Notes under the pieces: generated by a model | Seen by the model: only the letters and a program-made list of their open reading frames with translations | Told to the model about the DNA's origin: nothing | The model's database searches: none | Shown here: one piece after another, positions 43,433 to 53,548 of the stretch | Numbering within the stretch: the stretch's first letter is position 1 | Layout: every line of letters starts with the position of its first letter | From: Heliopora coerulea | Lineage: Eukaryota > Cnidaria > Anthozoa > Scleralcyonacea > Helioporidae | DNA: 64,000 nucleotides | Direction: 5' to 3' | Assembly (NCBI GenBank): GCA_030142905.1 | Contig: JASJOG010000288.1 | Span: 1-64,000, forward strand | Made by a program: the position numbers and the translations under genes

Positions 43433-44817
43433 TTATCCCCTCCCCCACAACACAAAGCACAGTGTGAGGGTACTAATCTCAATGTGCGTGGAGTCCTTTT
43501 ACATGTGTGCTGAGTAGGGAGAAAAATTTTTGCTTTTTGTATGTATGTTTCTATATATATATATCCATGGATTCCGGTCACTAAGAGGACTGTATGCAAG
43601 CTCGGGGACAGGTATGTTGTTGATCAAGCCTTAGGTTACTTAGGTCCGTATCAAAGCAAATCGAATTGGTCTCATTCTTTTTTCCGTTTTATGGATCTCT
43701 CAGACGTTGTTTAGATCATTTGAACACTTGAAGGCAGTAAGTGATTTAAGATAGGCAAACGAAATGGCTTTCTTGGTGCTTGTGGCTGGTTGCACTTTTG
43801 GAAGCCATGTTAGTATCTGAACAATTTATGAGTTGAAACAGCAGTTCCCAAAGTTAGCTATCGAAATATGCATTGGCCAACTGTTCATTTGTTGCAGCAA
43901 CGCTTTGTCTCAGTTCTTCCTGATAAATATGAACAAAAGACATAAGGGAACTTGCTTGCTGTTGGGACATTTGCTGAGCAACTAAGTGTAACTGACATTC
44001 TTTGCAAAAACTGAATAGATGCTGATTTGTATAAATCTCGAGACTTTTCATGTTCTGATAACCAATTACTTGAGCTACATGATCACAGGTAAGTCTGAAT
44101 CTAGTAGGTTTGAAATACAAGTTCTGTGAATGGAATTGTTTTGAGCAGCTTTCAAAAGTGGCTTCCATAATTCATTCTTCCCCTAGAGAGACTTTGTACC
44201 AAATATTATCGCAATGGGTAACCTTTGAGGATGCTCCAATTTTAAGACAAAAAGTCTAGCCATACAATAAGCAGTCTTTCTTTAAAGCAACATGAGTGAA
44301 AAGTTTGGCTGGAAAACAACTCAAAATAACTCAAGAATGCAACTAATACAGGGTCTTGATATGGACATCCATTGTTTAGCAGTAGAATTGTCAGAACGGA
44401 TCTCCTACTATTCATTAAACCATATAAGGTTATTCTCACCAAACGTTTTGTTTTAATAAAACTTAATCGAAATTTTAATCACAAATACGATTACAAGCAG
44501 TTTAAATATAAGCTATGTAGGTTGTTCATTTGAGGCCGAATTGTGCGTGTTTTTTATTATTATTTCATTCTGTCTTCCAGTTATAGTAAGGAGGATTTTT
44601 CTGACAAGTTGGAAAATTATCTATGTTACTTGGATTCTTGAGTGGCATTTTGTTACATTTTTATTCTCAGCATCCTTCCTGGCATCTGATATATTGCGTA
44701 CCCTCTTCCAGTTACAGTACATAGGATTTGTCTTTTTGACAATTTTGAAAAATTATCGATGTTACCTAGATTCTTGAGAGGGTGGGTGAGGGGTTGTTGC
44801 GTGCACATATGTCTAGT
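43433..44817 (-). mobile_element. Unclassified dispersed repeat R, copy 1 (internally deleted)
   Basis: It aligns by eye along its whole length with 57468-60608: GTGCGTGGAGTCCTTTTACA near the left end, TCCATGG(A/G)TTCCGGTCACT, the ORF region, and GGGTGAGGGGTTGTTGYGTG at the right end. Copy 1 lacks about 950 bp present in copy 2 (58262-59213). Its ends are C-rich and G-rich, CCCCTCCCCCACAACA against GAGGGGTTGTTGC, suggesting a short terminal inverted repeat. Superfamily unknown. Confidence 0.65.
43854..44168 (-). CDS. Repeat R ORF, unknown protein (104 aa)
   Basis: An open frame with FRLTCDHVAQVIGYQNMKSL and QQMSQQQASSLMSFVHIYQE. It is Gln/Ser-rich and helical. The same frame, broken, exists in copy 2 (57890-58230). 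No domain recognised, but occurrence in both copies supports a real element gene. Confidence 0.45.
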   Translation of the reverse strand: MEATFESCSKQFHSQNLYFKPTRFRLTCDHVAQVIGYQNMKSLEIYTNQHLFSFCKECQLHLVAQQMSQQQASSLMSFVHIYQEELRQSVAATNEQLANAYFDS

Positions 44818-45764
44818 CGACAGGGTTTATATTTGTATTTGGTTTATTTATTTATTATTGAGTGTTTCTAAGTGATGTGATAATGTTTTTGGGTGTATTG
44901 TTTCTTCATAATTGATTTGACTTACACCAAAAACCATATTTGGAGATGCTGTTTTAATATGGTTATTATATCCTTTCACTAGATTTTTTAAAATTATAAG
45001 ATCATTACTCATTAACCATAAAGACAGGCTCAATGCTAAATTTAATCTTGCATTGCAATTGCTTATTGACTTGTTCATATTCAGAATCTTTGAATATTTT
45101 GTGGAATTCATTCTGTGTTTCAAGACCTAATGCCCTAGATCATATGACAGATTGCCTTGTTTTTGCTTGAGAGCTTAGGATACAATAAAGGTAACTTTCA
45201 ATATACTGATGGATATACTGCAAACCAATCTGTGTAAACCCATTAGAGATTATAGGTAGATAATGTTTATGGTCATTTTGTATACTATTAATTTCAAAAT
45301 GACACCTCCTTTGGTCGTACAAAAAATGTTTCTATGAATGTGTTCTGTGTTTCTGTAAAATTCACAGCTAATGTCACTCATACTCTCTCCTCCTTCCACA
45401 CATTCTAGTAATCTTACCGTGAAATACAGGTGAAATCGCATAAGCAATGTAATTGTAGGATTAACTTTGATAGTGTAAGGCGCTCAACTGACATACTTTT
45501 GTTGTCATCCCACTTGCTTTGTGTATTATTTGTTATTTTTAATATTGGTAATTTACTAAAAAATTAGTCTGTGTTATTTACATAAATTTTGAAATTGTTT
45601 ATTGGATAATTTAAAATATAACCTGCATATTTATCTGATTATTTATAACCCTTGACATATTGGTTGAATTGTTCCACCACCCCACCAGATTTTTGGAAAT
45701 TGTTCCATCTGTTTTTTGTTTTTTGTTTTTTTTCTTTTATGTTACTACTGATTTTATGTTACTA
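44818..45764. other. No gene recognised
   Basis: AT-rich; short minus-strand frames (44848-45123, 45140-45447) show no motif. T-rich runs near 45710-45740 precede a truncated LINE. Confidence 0.4.
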
Positions 45765-46755
45765 CATCATCAGCATAAATGCTACTTTATGCTGATGATG
45801 CGGTAATTTACTGTTATAACTCAAATCTCCAAGAATTGGAAAAAGAATTGAATGATGATCTTTTAACTGTTGCCATGTGGTCGAACGATAACAGGTTAAC
45901 CCTAAATCTTGAAAAAACTGAATGTATGTTAATTGGCAGCAGTCGCAAGCTTGGAAATATAAGGACGTTGTCTGTATTTATTTTGAATTATAAAATTAGT
46001 AATGTAAATAGTTTTAAATATTTAGGGGTGTTTTTATCCAATGATCTTACATGGTCAAATCATATAGATTACTTAACGTCCAAAATTAATCAAAGGCTAG
46101 GGCTTTTAAGAAGAATTAAGCACATGTTACCCTTTAAAGCACGAGTTTTATTTTATAATGGTTTAGTTCTCCCTTTGTTTGATTATGCAGATATTGTATG
46201 GGGAGATAAAAACAATACCACACTAATGAATAACTTGCAGATATTACAAAATAAGGCTGCTAAGATTATTCTGGATAGACCATAATATTCATCTGCCTCT
46301 GAAGCACTTGATTCGTTAAAATGGATTACATTAGAACAAAGAAGATTTTACCATAGATGTCTATTTATATATAAATGTGTAAATGGTTACACACGTCACT
46401 CTATGGATTTATTAACAGTAGGAGACGTGCATGGTTACAACACGAGAAATAAAGATAAGGTGAGATTACCCCATGTTACACGTAATTGGGGTAAACAGAG
46501 AATGTGCTATCAAGCAGTGGACAACTGGAACAGTCTCGATATAGATATTAGAACTACGACAAATATTAAACTTTTTAAATTTAAGATGCTGAATATTTTA
46601 CAGCACTCTTAGTTTTTAGCTTCTATTTATTTTTATTTCTTTTTCAATTTTATATACTTAGATTTGTATGTGTTTTGTAATATATTAACTCAGGTCCTTT
46701 TTGAAAATCATTTATTATGAAAAAGCTTCCTGATTAAATATTATTATTATTATTA
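45765..46755 (+). mobile_element. LINE-B, 5'-truncated CR1/L2-type element with (ATT)n tail
   Basis: It starts at the RT motif C and runs to a TTATTATTATTATT tail at 46739-46757. The last 60 bp (CAGGTCCTTTTTGAAAATC and AAGCTTCCTGATTAAATA) parallel the LINE-C tail (CAGGGCCCTACTGAAAACC and GGCTCCCTGGGAAAATA), so both belong to related families. A 15-bp foldback marks the 5' junction. Confidence 0.85.
45779..46612 (+). pseudogene. LINE-B RT C-terminal part
   Basis: LLYADDAVIYCYNSNLQELE (motif C), then LTLNLEKTECMLIGSSRKLG, FKYLGVFLSNDLTWSNHIDY and LGLLRRIKHMLPFKAR are the standard thumb-side blocks of CR1/L2/Jockey RT. There is one stop at 46283 (DRP then TAA) and the frame resumes in 46285-46612 (THSMDLLTVGDVHGYNTRNK is the common C-terminal block). 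The element is dead because everything upstream is missing. Confidence 0.88.
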
Positions 46756-46924
46756 TTTATTTGTGTATCAGTTACATAATTTTTACCATATAACTCCTCT
46801 TTCCATTTATGGGAAAAAATCAGATATTATAGTAGCTCTTTCTATCACTAGTATGCAATTGCTCAAAGGACCCATTCAGCATTTTGTAGAGATTGAAAAT
46901 AAAAATACCCATAAATAAAGGGGT

Positions 46925-48400
46925 TATGAACCAAATTAATCTTAATATTACTGATCAAGATAATAAAGCCATTAATGTTGGTAAAATACTACTTGAACTA
47001 TATATCATGATGTTGAGTCAGAACAGGGGCTGAGAGATATCTATTATAACCCAAAGTCAGGTGTTCGCTCAGCTGAAGGGTTATATAACAAAGCATTGGA
47101 GGATAGATTATCAGTAACCAGGGAGTAAGTTAAGGAATGGTTAAAGGCACAAGAACCAAAATAATGGTTTTTACTGGATATTAACAACTGTTGAAATTCT
47201 TAGCAGATATACTTTTGCTATACAGTAGAACCTAAGTTTTACAACCACCCCTTTTGCCAGACAAAAGTGGTCATAAATGCCAGGTGGTCGCTTAAGACAG
47301 ATAGTGATGTCATATAGTGGCCGCCATGTTTGTGTGTGCAACTTCTGGAAAATGTGTAAATTTAAGCAAAATGCACATTACTATGATTGAACAAGCAAAC
47401 CCAAATTTCATTGATGATTACTTTATTCAACTAAGAATCACACAAGAATTTCCTTAAGTTAATCTACTTATTAAGTGAACAGAAGTTGTTCAGTGTGAAC
47501 TGCTTTGATTTCCTAACTCATTCTGAAAGAAATTCACAACAGCATAAGTGTAACTGCACGGAAGTGATCAAAACTAGATTGAAGTGGTAAGTGCATAGTT
47601 TTTCCCGTTTCCTGTATTCTCTTTGTCAAGACAGTTGGAGCAGCATTGATTCAAACAGTGAACTTATCTATGATCAATCATATTAAATCTGCCCTACCTA
47701 TTAGGTTTGGGCAGAAGAGGACACCGATTTTCTGCTGAACTTAATTCATTAATCAGGTTCGGCACATGAGTAGAGTGGTCAGCATTTTTAATTTGCAGTG
47801 GTCAGTCGTGGCAGGAATATTTTAACTATAAATTGTCCATGCCAGAAAAACTGGTCATATATGACAGGTAGTTGTAAAAAGGGGGGTGGTTAAACTCAGG
47901 TTCTGCTGTACCAGTTAATAGAAAGGACACAAGAAATATGACCAAAGCAGTAACTGAGTTATTAAGACAATTTAATGACCGTTTTGGGGGATACCTAGAG
48001 TTAACCCAGTTCAATGACATTATTAGAGAAATGGTACTAAATATTTCTCTACTCTATCAGGTAAGAAGGCTGCTGTTGCAGAAAGATTTAATAGAACATT
48101 TAAGACAGCAATGTGGAAATACTTTTATAGAAAGGGAACCTATAAATGGATTGATAAACTGCATGATTCGGTGTATAACTTTAACCAAACCAAAAGATGT
48201 TAATAAATCAAGAGGGTCAGGTATGGAACATGTTATTTGGTCAAAATTCTTCAGAGTATCCATTACCAAAGTTTAAAGTTGTTGACACAGGATATCAAAA
48301 TACAAGTCTGTATTTACAAAAGCATATAAAGCCAATTTTATGGATGAGTTGTTTAATGTGGTAAAAGTCATACGTGGTGAACCAATAATAGGAAAGTAAT
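46925..48400 (+). pseudogene. Polinton-3 TDQD-tail gene end and integrase
   Basis: QINLNITDQDNKAIN (near 46935) ends the first gene. Integrase follows: YYNPKSGVRSAEGLYNKAL then EDGLSVT (47040-47125) and FYWILTTVEILSRYTFA (near 47168-47218). After the MITE it resumes with MTKAVTELLRQFNDRFGGYL (47938), AVAERFNRTFK-type text (near 48080), then the C-terminal LPKFKVVDT and RISKYKSVFTKAYKANF (near 48260-48340). The palindrome copies give the same order. Multiple frameshifts make it inactive. Confidence 0.8.
47223..47908. mobile_element. 686-bp TA-flanked MITE (pogo/Tc1-mariner type)
   Basis: TA at 47221-47222 and 47909-47910. The ends are CAGTAGAACCTAAGTTTTAC and, inverted, CAGCAGAACCTGAGTTTAAC, continuing with an ACCACCCC block on both sides. 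It has no ORF above about 40 codons. Its removal reconnects the Polinton integrase reading (RYTFAI to YRKDT). Because the ends resemble those of the Tigger at 22397 (CAGTCAACTCT), it is probably pogo-related. Confidence 0.85.
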
Positions 48401-48544
48401 ATAAGAGTTATCTGGTGCTGATAAGAAAGATGATGTATACAAAGAAGAAAGTTAGGGGAAAGAAAATGCTTCTAGTAGAATGGCTTGGATGTGATAATAA
48501 ACAGAATTCATGAATACCTGAAAGTGATATACAAAATATAACAT

Positions 48545-49290
48545 ATGGCTGAAGGATGAATTTTAAGTGGAGGATTTGAATAAAAAATGCCCAGAGTATG
48601 AAGATATGAATAAAGATGAGCAAAATAATGAATACGATTGTCTAATGTATAAATATAATAAACAAAGCTTTTAGATGAAGGTAAGGAGAATTATAATTCC
48701 AAAAGATTTGAGGATGTAAATTATCTTCTTTATAGAAAATTTCATGATGATGATAAGAGAGAGTCTTGGAGATGTCAGTAATAGTTTTAAAGTAGCATTT
48801 ATTCAAGCTGAAGAAAGGTTATCAAAACTAAAAAAAAAAAACTAATAGAGATTTGTAAGAAAAGGAGGCTAAGAAAACAAAATTGATAGAAAGACTACAA
48901 GATTAACAAATTAGATAAATAAGATAAACCTTCACAAGAGATTGTTAACTGAACTTATATTAATGATAATGGATCAATATTCTTTAAGGTTATAAGTAAG
49001 AATGGTAATTTTCTCAAACACCAAGATTAAATTCTAAAGTCAGGAAAAAATGGTAGACTCATACACAGTAAGGATTCAAATAATAAGACAGTTTAAGCAA
49101 TTGATAGATAATATTCCAGAAAGTGGTAGCACAAAGATAAGTTTACCTGGAAAAGATGAACCAGAAATTAACTTGAATGCATATACATTAATAAAAAGAT
49201 GTTTCATATAATAAAATACCTGGTTTACATGGTAATGAAAACAGAGAGTTATAAGGTGTTCTTGAACCCTCTAATAGTATAATATCCGAG
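48545..49290 (+). pseudogene. Polinton-3 coil gene and downstream relics
   Basis: Starts with MAE and keeps YEDMNKDEQ-like acidic text and KRFEDVNYLLYRK. It lines up with the 83-aa coil gene of the palindrome arms. Further on, SKNGNFLKHQD and LKSGKNGRLIHS (near 48990-49070) match the same unknown gene as 13330-13390 in the left arm. Frames are broken throughout. Confidence 0.5.
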
Positions 49291-49620
49291 TCAATAATTG
49301 GTGATAACATCTGCCATCTTTTGGGTTTCTGTTGTTCCATGGTGTTTTTCACAGGTAACATCTTGCAAGTAAGTCAAGATGGCGGTCAGTTGGTCATGGC
49401 TTAGCAGCTCTAGTCATGTTTGTCTTATTCTCCTTTTATAGCTGATTTTTGACAGTCATTGTCATGTGAAGGATAGATTAACTGCTTAGTATTCAGATAT
49501 TGGTGTTTTATATGTCTCAAATTCTGCAATTTGTCCTCAGATAGATGCTTCTTTGGTTTCAAATAATATGAATTGGCATGAGATCAACACAAGGGAAGTC
49601 TTTAGTTAAGTTTTTGTTTT
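49291..49620. other. No gene recognised
   Basis: A T/G-rich stretch between the Polinton fragment and LINE-C. Likely the LINE-C 5' region or intervening DNA; no frame or repeat structure seen. Confidence 0.4.
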
Positions 49621-49662
49621 GTTTGCAAGTCTGTAATAGCTTATCTTCTTATCTATCTGGCT

Positions 49663-49689
49663 AATGATGTGAAGTTAAATCCGGGACCT
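49663..49689 (+). other. Degenerate 2A-like motif at the start of LINE-C ORF2
   Basis: NDVKLNPGP, preceded by a hydrophobic stretch VIAYLLIYLA, fits the leader-plus-2A layout known at the front of CR1/L2-type ORF2 proteins. The consensus GD and E positions are changed (ND, K), so skipping would be weak or absent. Confidence 0.65.
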
Positions 49690-50790
49690 GATGCCTCAAA
49701 TCTAACTTTAAAGAGCTTTACCCATTCTTGAGGACCTAAGGTTGCACATATAATTATCAGAAGCATCATGGGGAAGTTGTATTTGTTGAAATTACTCTCA
49801 AAGGAAAAACCTATCAACATCCTAACAGTCTTGGAGACCTGGCTCAAGCCCTCTATACTGGATAGTGAAGTCAATATTGATGGATATTCCTGTGTTAGAA
49901 GAAATAGATTGGGTAAGGAGGAGGTGGAGCTATGATCTATGTTCGGGACAGTATTTCATACTGTGTAAGAACTAAGCTTGGTTCTGCTTCAACTTAATCC
50001 TGTTCCATTGAAATTTTGCACCCAGAAGCTAAGAAAGTTACTATCTGGTCTATTTATCATGCCCCTAATGACAATGTTAACATATTTATTGCTGAATTGA
50101 ATGGTGTCCGTTTCCAGACGATAATTTAAGAAAATAAAGTAGAAAACATACTCCGAGTATCAGTTCCATCTTGAACTCAAAATTTGAGAAAAGCAAGTGG
50201 ATGAATTTGTAATAAATTCGAAATATTACTATTGAACACTGTGTCCACTTGCTTTTCTCAAATTTTGAGTTCAAGATGGAACTGATACTCGGAGTATGTT
50301 TTCTACTTTATTTATTGAATGGTGTTCTCCAGCATATTTCTGATTGGGATGAAGTTTTACTTTTGGGAGATTTTAATATCTCATGGAATGCGAGAACTAC
50401 CATGGACAAGGCACTTAAGTGTAAGTTGTCAAATTTGGCTAATGCTCATGACCTGGAACAGATTGATCAACCCACGTGAGTCACGGAGACATCTTTTACT
50501 CTAATCAACTTGGTATTTTCAAACACTGTCCATCACATCACTGATCATAGAGTTATTGATATATCTTTAAGTGACCACTCAATGATATTTTGCATCGTTA
50601 AGGCAGGTGTAACTAAAGCCTCTGGGAAAACTATCAAATACTGCTCCTACAAATGCTATCAAAAGAATGGCTTTATTCAAGAGCTGTGCCAAACTGATTG
50701 GAGTATTGTCGATAATGAGTCAGATGTTGACTCTGCTGTTTTAGCCTGTGCACAGCAAATAGGCATTCTCCTATAAAGACAGCTGGAACA
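49690..50790 (+). pseudogene. LINE-C endonuclease domain
   Basis: Blocks: INILTVLETWLKPSILDSEV (near 49806), YSCVRRNRLGK then, one frame on, a GGGAMIYVRDS block (49890-49950), then LNGVLQHISDWDEVLLLGDF (near 50313-50370, after the hairpin insertion), and VIDISLSDHSMIFC near 50550. The GD.N and SDH metal and catalytic blocks are kept. Several stops break the frame. Confidence 0.8.
50108..50313. mobile_element. 206-bp hairpin insertion with 12-bp target duplication
   Basis: ATTGAATGGTGT is present at 50096-50107 and 50314-50325. Inside, two arms of about 69 bp pair almost perfectly (50131-50200 and 50243-50312), starting AATAAAGTAGAAAACATACT. The loop (50201-50242) is AT-rich. No hammerhead core is visible, only a TACTCCGAGTA palindrome near the arm ends. 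Its removal rejoins the endonuclease reading. Confidence 0.85.
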
Positions 50791-50799
50791 AAAGGTACC

Positions 50800-52735
50800 A
50801 AATTCCCTTGGATGACCACACAGTTAATGGAAACTGTGCACAAGTGTGATTTTTATCACAGGAAAGCTAAACAATTGAATTATCTGAGATACTGGACATT
50901 GTACGAGAAAACAAGAAATTTTGTTAATGTAGAAGTGAAAAGATGTAAAGCCAAATATTATACTAGGATAATTAATGAAAACAAACAAAATTACGGCACC
51001 CTTTGGAAAATGCTGAATGAAGTTACATCAAGTAAACAAAACGGCCCTGTTTCACGTGTAGAGAGCGATGGTGTTATATTATACAATCAAAAATCCATTG
51101 CATCCATCATAAATCAACATTTTTCGTCTGTCGCTACTAAATTGGTTCAGAAGTTGAAAGCAGGCAAGACCATTTTTGTAGCGTCAGATTTGTCTAATAT
51201 TTTTACTAGTTCTAGAGTCTTATTTCGCTTTATGCCAGTATCAGAACAGTTTGTTCTGAACAAGTTAAAAAGGCTAAAGACTAGCTAGGCAATCGGATTG
51301 GATCGTATAAGCGCTCGTCTTCTCAAGGACTCTGTGACTAATTATAAGAGACTCACTGTTTTGTTTAACTGTTTGCTGGAAGGTGGAATTTATCTTGCAT
51401 TATTGAAACATGGAAGAGTAGTGGCGCGATTTAAATCAGGAGATCGTACAGATGGCAATAATTATAGACCAATTACAATACTTACGACTATCAGCAAGAT
51501 CTTAGAATACGCTGTTCATCAACAGTTGTATAATTATCTGGAGGAGCAAAATATTGTTACATCTGAACAATTTAGCTTTTGCCCAAGGCTGTCCACTGTG
51601 ACTGCCTTATGCATTTTACACATACCGTTCTACAGAATGTAGACAACGGTAGCATGACAGGTGCAGCCTTCCTGGATTTAACCAATGCATTTGACACCGT
51701 TGATTATGATTTGTTGTTAAGAAAGCTATGAGCTATCGGTGTCAATGCACAAGCACTCAGGTGGTTTCACTCTTATCTTGTGAACCACCAGATGGTGACA
51801 TCGATTGGAAATATCCAGTCTGCCTTTTCAAAGTCCCAATGGGCGTACCTCAGGGGAGCATTCTAGGCCCCCTCTTGTTTATTGTGTTTGTAAATGATCT
51901 TCTGTCAGCTTTGAAAAACTGTGACGCGGTAATGTATGCCAACGATACTGTCATTTATTTTTCTGGGAATTCCCCGACAGAGATTCAGAACAAGCTAAAT
52001 GAAGATTTGATTAATTTAGCACATTGGTTTCACTCCAATCTCCTGACTTTAAACACCATTAAGTCAAAGTCCACGATATTTGGGAGCAATCATTCAATGA
52101 AGTACAGGAATATTCAGGATTTAACTGTCTGTATAGAAGAGGTCCAACTAGAAAGGGAGGAGTCTTTCAAGTACTTAGGCATTATTATTCATCAGCATAT
52201 GACTCAGGCTGATCATATTGATGAAATTAGTAAGAAGATCAATCAAAGAACTGGAATGATATGAAGAACCAAGCACTTGTTACCATTAGAGGCAAGGCAA
52301 ACACTCTATATGAGTCTGGTAGCCCCTTTGTTCAATTATGCTGATATTGTCTGGGGCGACAAGAATAATGACACTTTAGTGACAAAGCTGCAAAGGTTAT
52401 TTTAGATAAACCAAAGTATAGTTCTGATACTGAAACTCTTAGTCTTCTTGATTTGAAGCCCCTATTTATATGTAGAAGATCTCACCACCTTATTGCAATA
52501 TATAAATATGTAAATAGCGAGACTAATTTTAATTTTAGACAGAACAATAGTATTCACAACTATAACACTAAATTAAAGAACAATATATATTTATCTAAAG
52601 TAAGAACCAACTGGGGTAGATAAAGATTTGTTTATCAAGCCTCGATTGAATGGAATTTGTTATCAGAGAGCACAAGGGACTCTCAAACTTTACATATTTT
52701 TAAATCTAGACTATAATTTTTATCTATTTCTATAT
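50800..52735 (+). pseudogene. LINE-C linker and reverse transcriptase
   Basis: Linker KFPWMTTQLMETVHKCD (near 50800). RT: NYRPITILTTISKILEYA (near 51460), LDLTNAFDTVDYDLLL (motif A, near 51675), VPMGVPQGSILGPLLF (motif B, near 51836), and motif C MYANDTVIYF (near 51935), where the second catalytic Asp of YADD is Asn followed by Asp (YAND). Then KYLGIIIHQHMTQADHID and NQRTGMI; the C-terminal block YNTKLKNN lies near 52560. At least five frame breaks. The YAND change alone would be expected to cripple the enzyme. Confidence 0.85.
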
Positions 52736-52859
52736 ATATGACTCTTATTTTAATTAATTTTATGTTTTATTTATTTTTGCAGGGCCCTACTGAAAACCGC
52801 TTTGCAAGTAGGCTCCCTGGGAAAATATCATTAATAATAATATTTGATATTGTAGTTCG

Positions 52860-53545
52860 ACAATGTATAACCTAGTAACCACAATGACAAATTTCATTCA
52901 GAGTAATAAGGTGACCTTGATGATGTACTGCTTCATGATAATGTCTCGCCAATAACATAGTGTGACTCTTCTTAGGTAGAACTGCTGGGTGCTTCTGTTC
53001 AAAGGCAATGTCAGGACGTCTAATGTGGTCTCCTATTCTAAGAACACCATGTTGATCCATTGATGGAGTAACCTGATCTATTTTAATTTCTGGTTTCTGT
53101 CCTTAGCTTTTCCAGTAATCAAAGGCTGTCTGTCTTTCCAACTTCTTAAGACATTCATTTCATTCTCAAAGTGATTTTCTTGTAAATACCTCAATATTGT
53201 ATGTTCTCCTGGCACTGAGTCTTCCCTATGAATAGATTTGATGCACCTTCTAAAGGTATATGAGTTGCAGAAGTACTATTTTTCAGTCTTTGGGACATAC
53301 TTTATTGCCAGGGCCATAGCCTTTTTGAGTCAGAACCACAATGAGAAGCAATTTAAGATGGTTAGAACTAAAGGTTATCTAGGTGACATCGTCATCTTAA
53401 CTTTGGGGTTGTTCTCGTTTAACACTGGTGGATTGGTGAATGCTCTGTCAACCACAAAAATTCTGCTCCTGGAAGCCAAGTAGGGGAATCCACCAGTTCC
53501 ATTGCACAGAGGGCTCTGGAAGCAATGTCAGCAGGATTTTCTTTG
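52860..53545 (-). pseudogene. BEL/Pao pol: RNase H end and integrase zinc-binding (H2C2) region
   Basis: Minus strand: LIKENPADIASRALCAMEL (near 53545-53490), TWLPGAEFLW (near 53475), NEMNVLRSWKDRQPLI (near 53150), then MDQHGVLRIGDHIRRPDIAF (53060) and KHPAVLPKKSHTMLLARHYH then EAVHHQGHLIT. The H..H pattern is the H2C2 integrase start typical of BEL/Pao. Homology stops near 52870, at the LINE-C tail. Frameshifted. Confidence 0.85.
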
Positions 53546-53548
53546 ATA

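Larger units (their letters stand above)
46840..49290 (+). mobile_element. Polinton fragment 3 (integrase region)
   Basis: The gene order equals the palindrome arm: TDQDN tail gene (46930), integrase, MAE-coil gene (48545), then a relic with GNENRE-like text (about 49220). The sequence is clearly diverged from the arms, so it is an independent copy rather than a third arm. A 686-bp MITE splits the integrase. It lies directly after LINE-B on the same strand as the ATPase fragment. Confidence 0.8.
49640..52840 (+). mobile_element. LINE-C, CR1/L2-type retrotransposon
   Basis: 2A-like motif, APE endonuclease, linker and RT all lie on the plus strand, ending in a GGCTCCCTGGGAAAATATCA block and an ATAATAATA tail (52828-52841). 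It is nearly complete for ORF2 but carries many frameshifts and a 206-bp hairpin insertion. The missing ORF1 lies upstream or was never copied. Confidence 0.85.
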
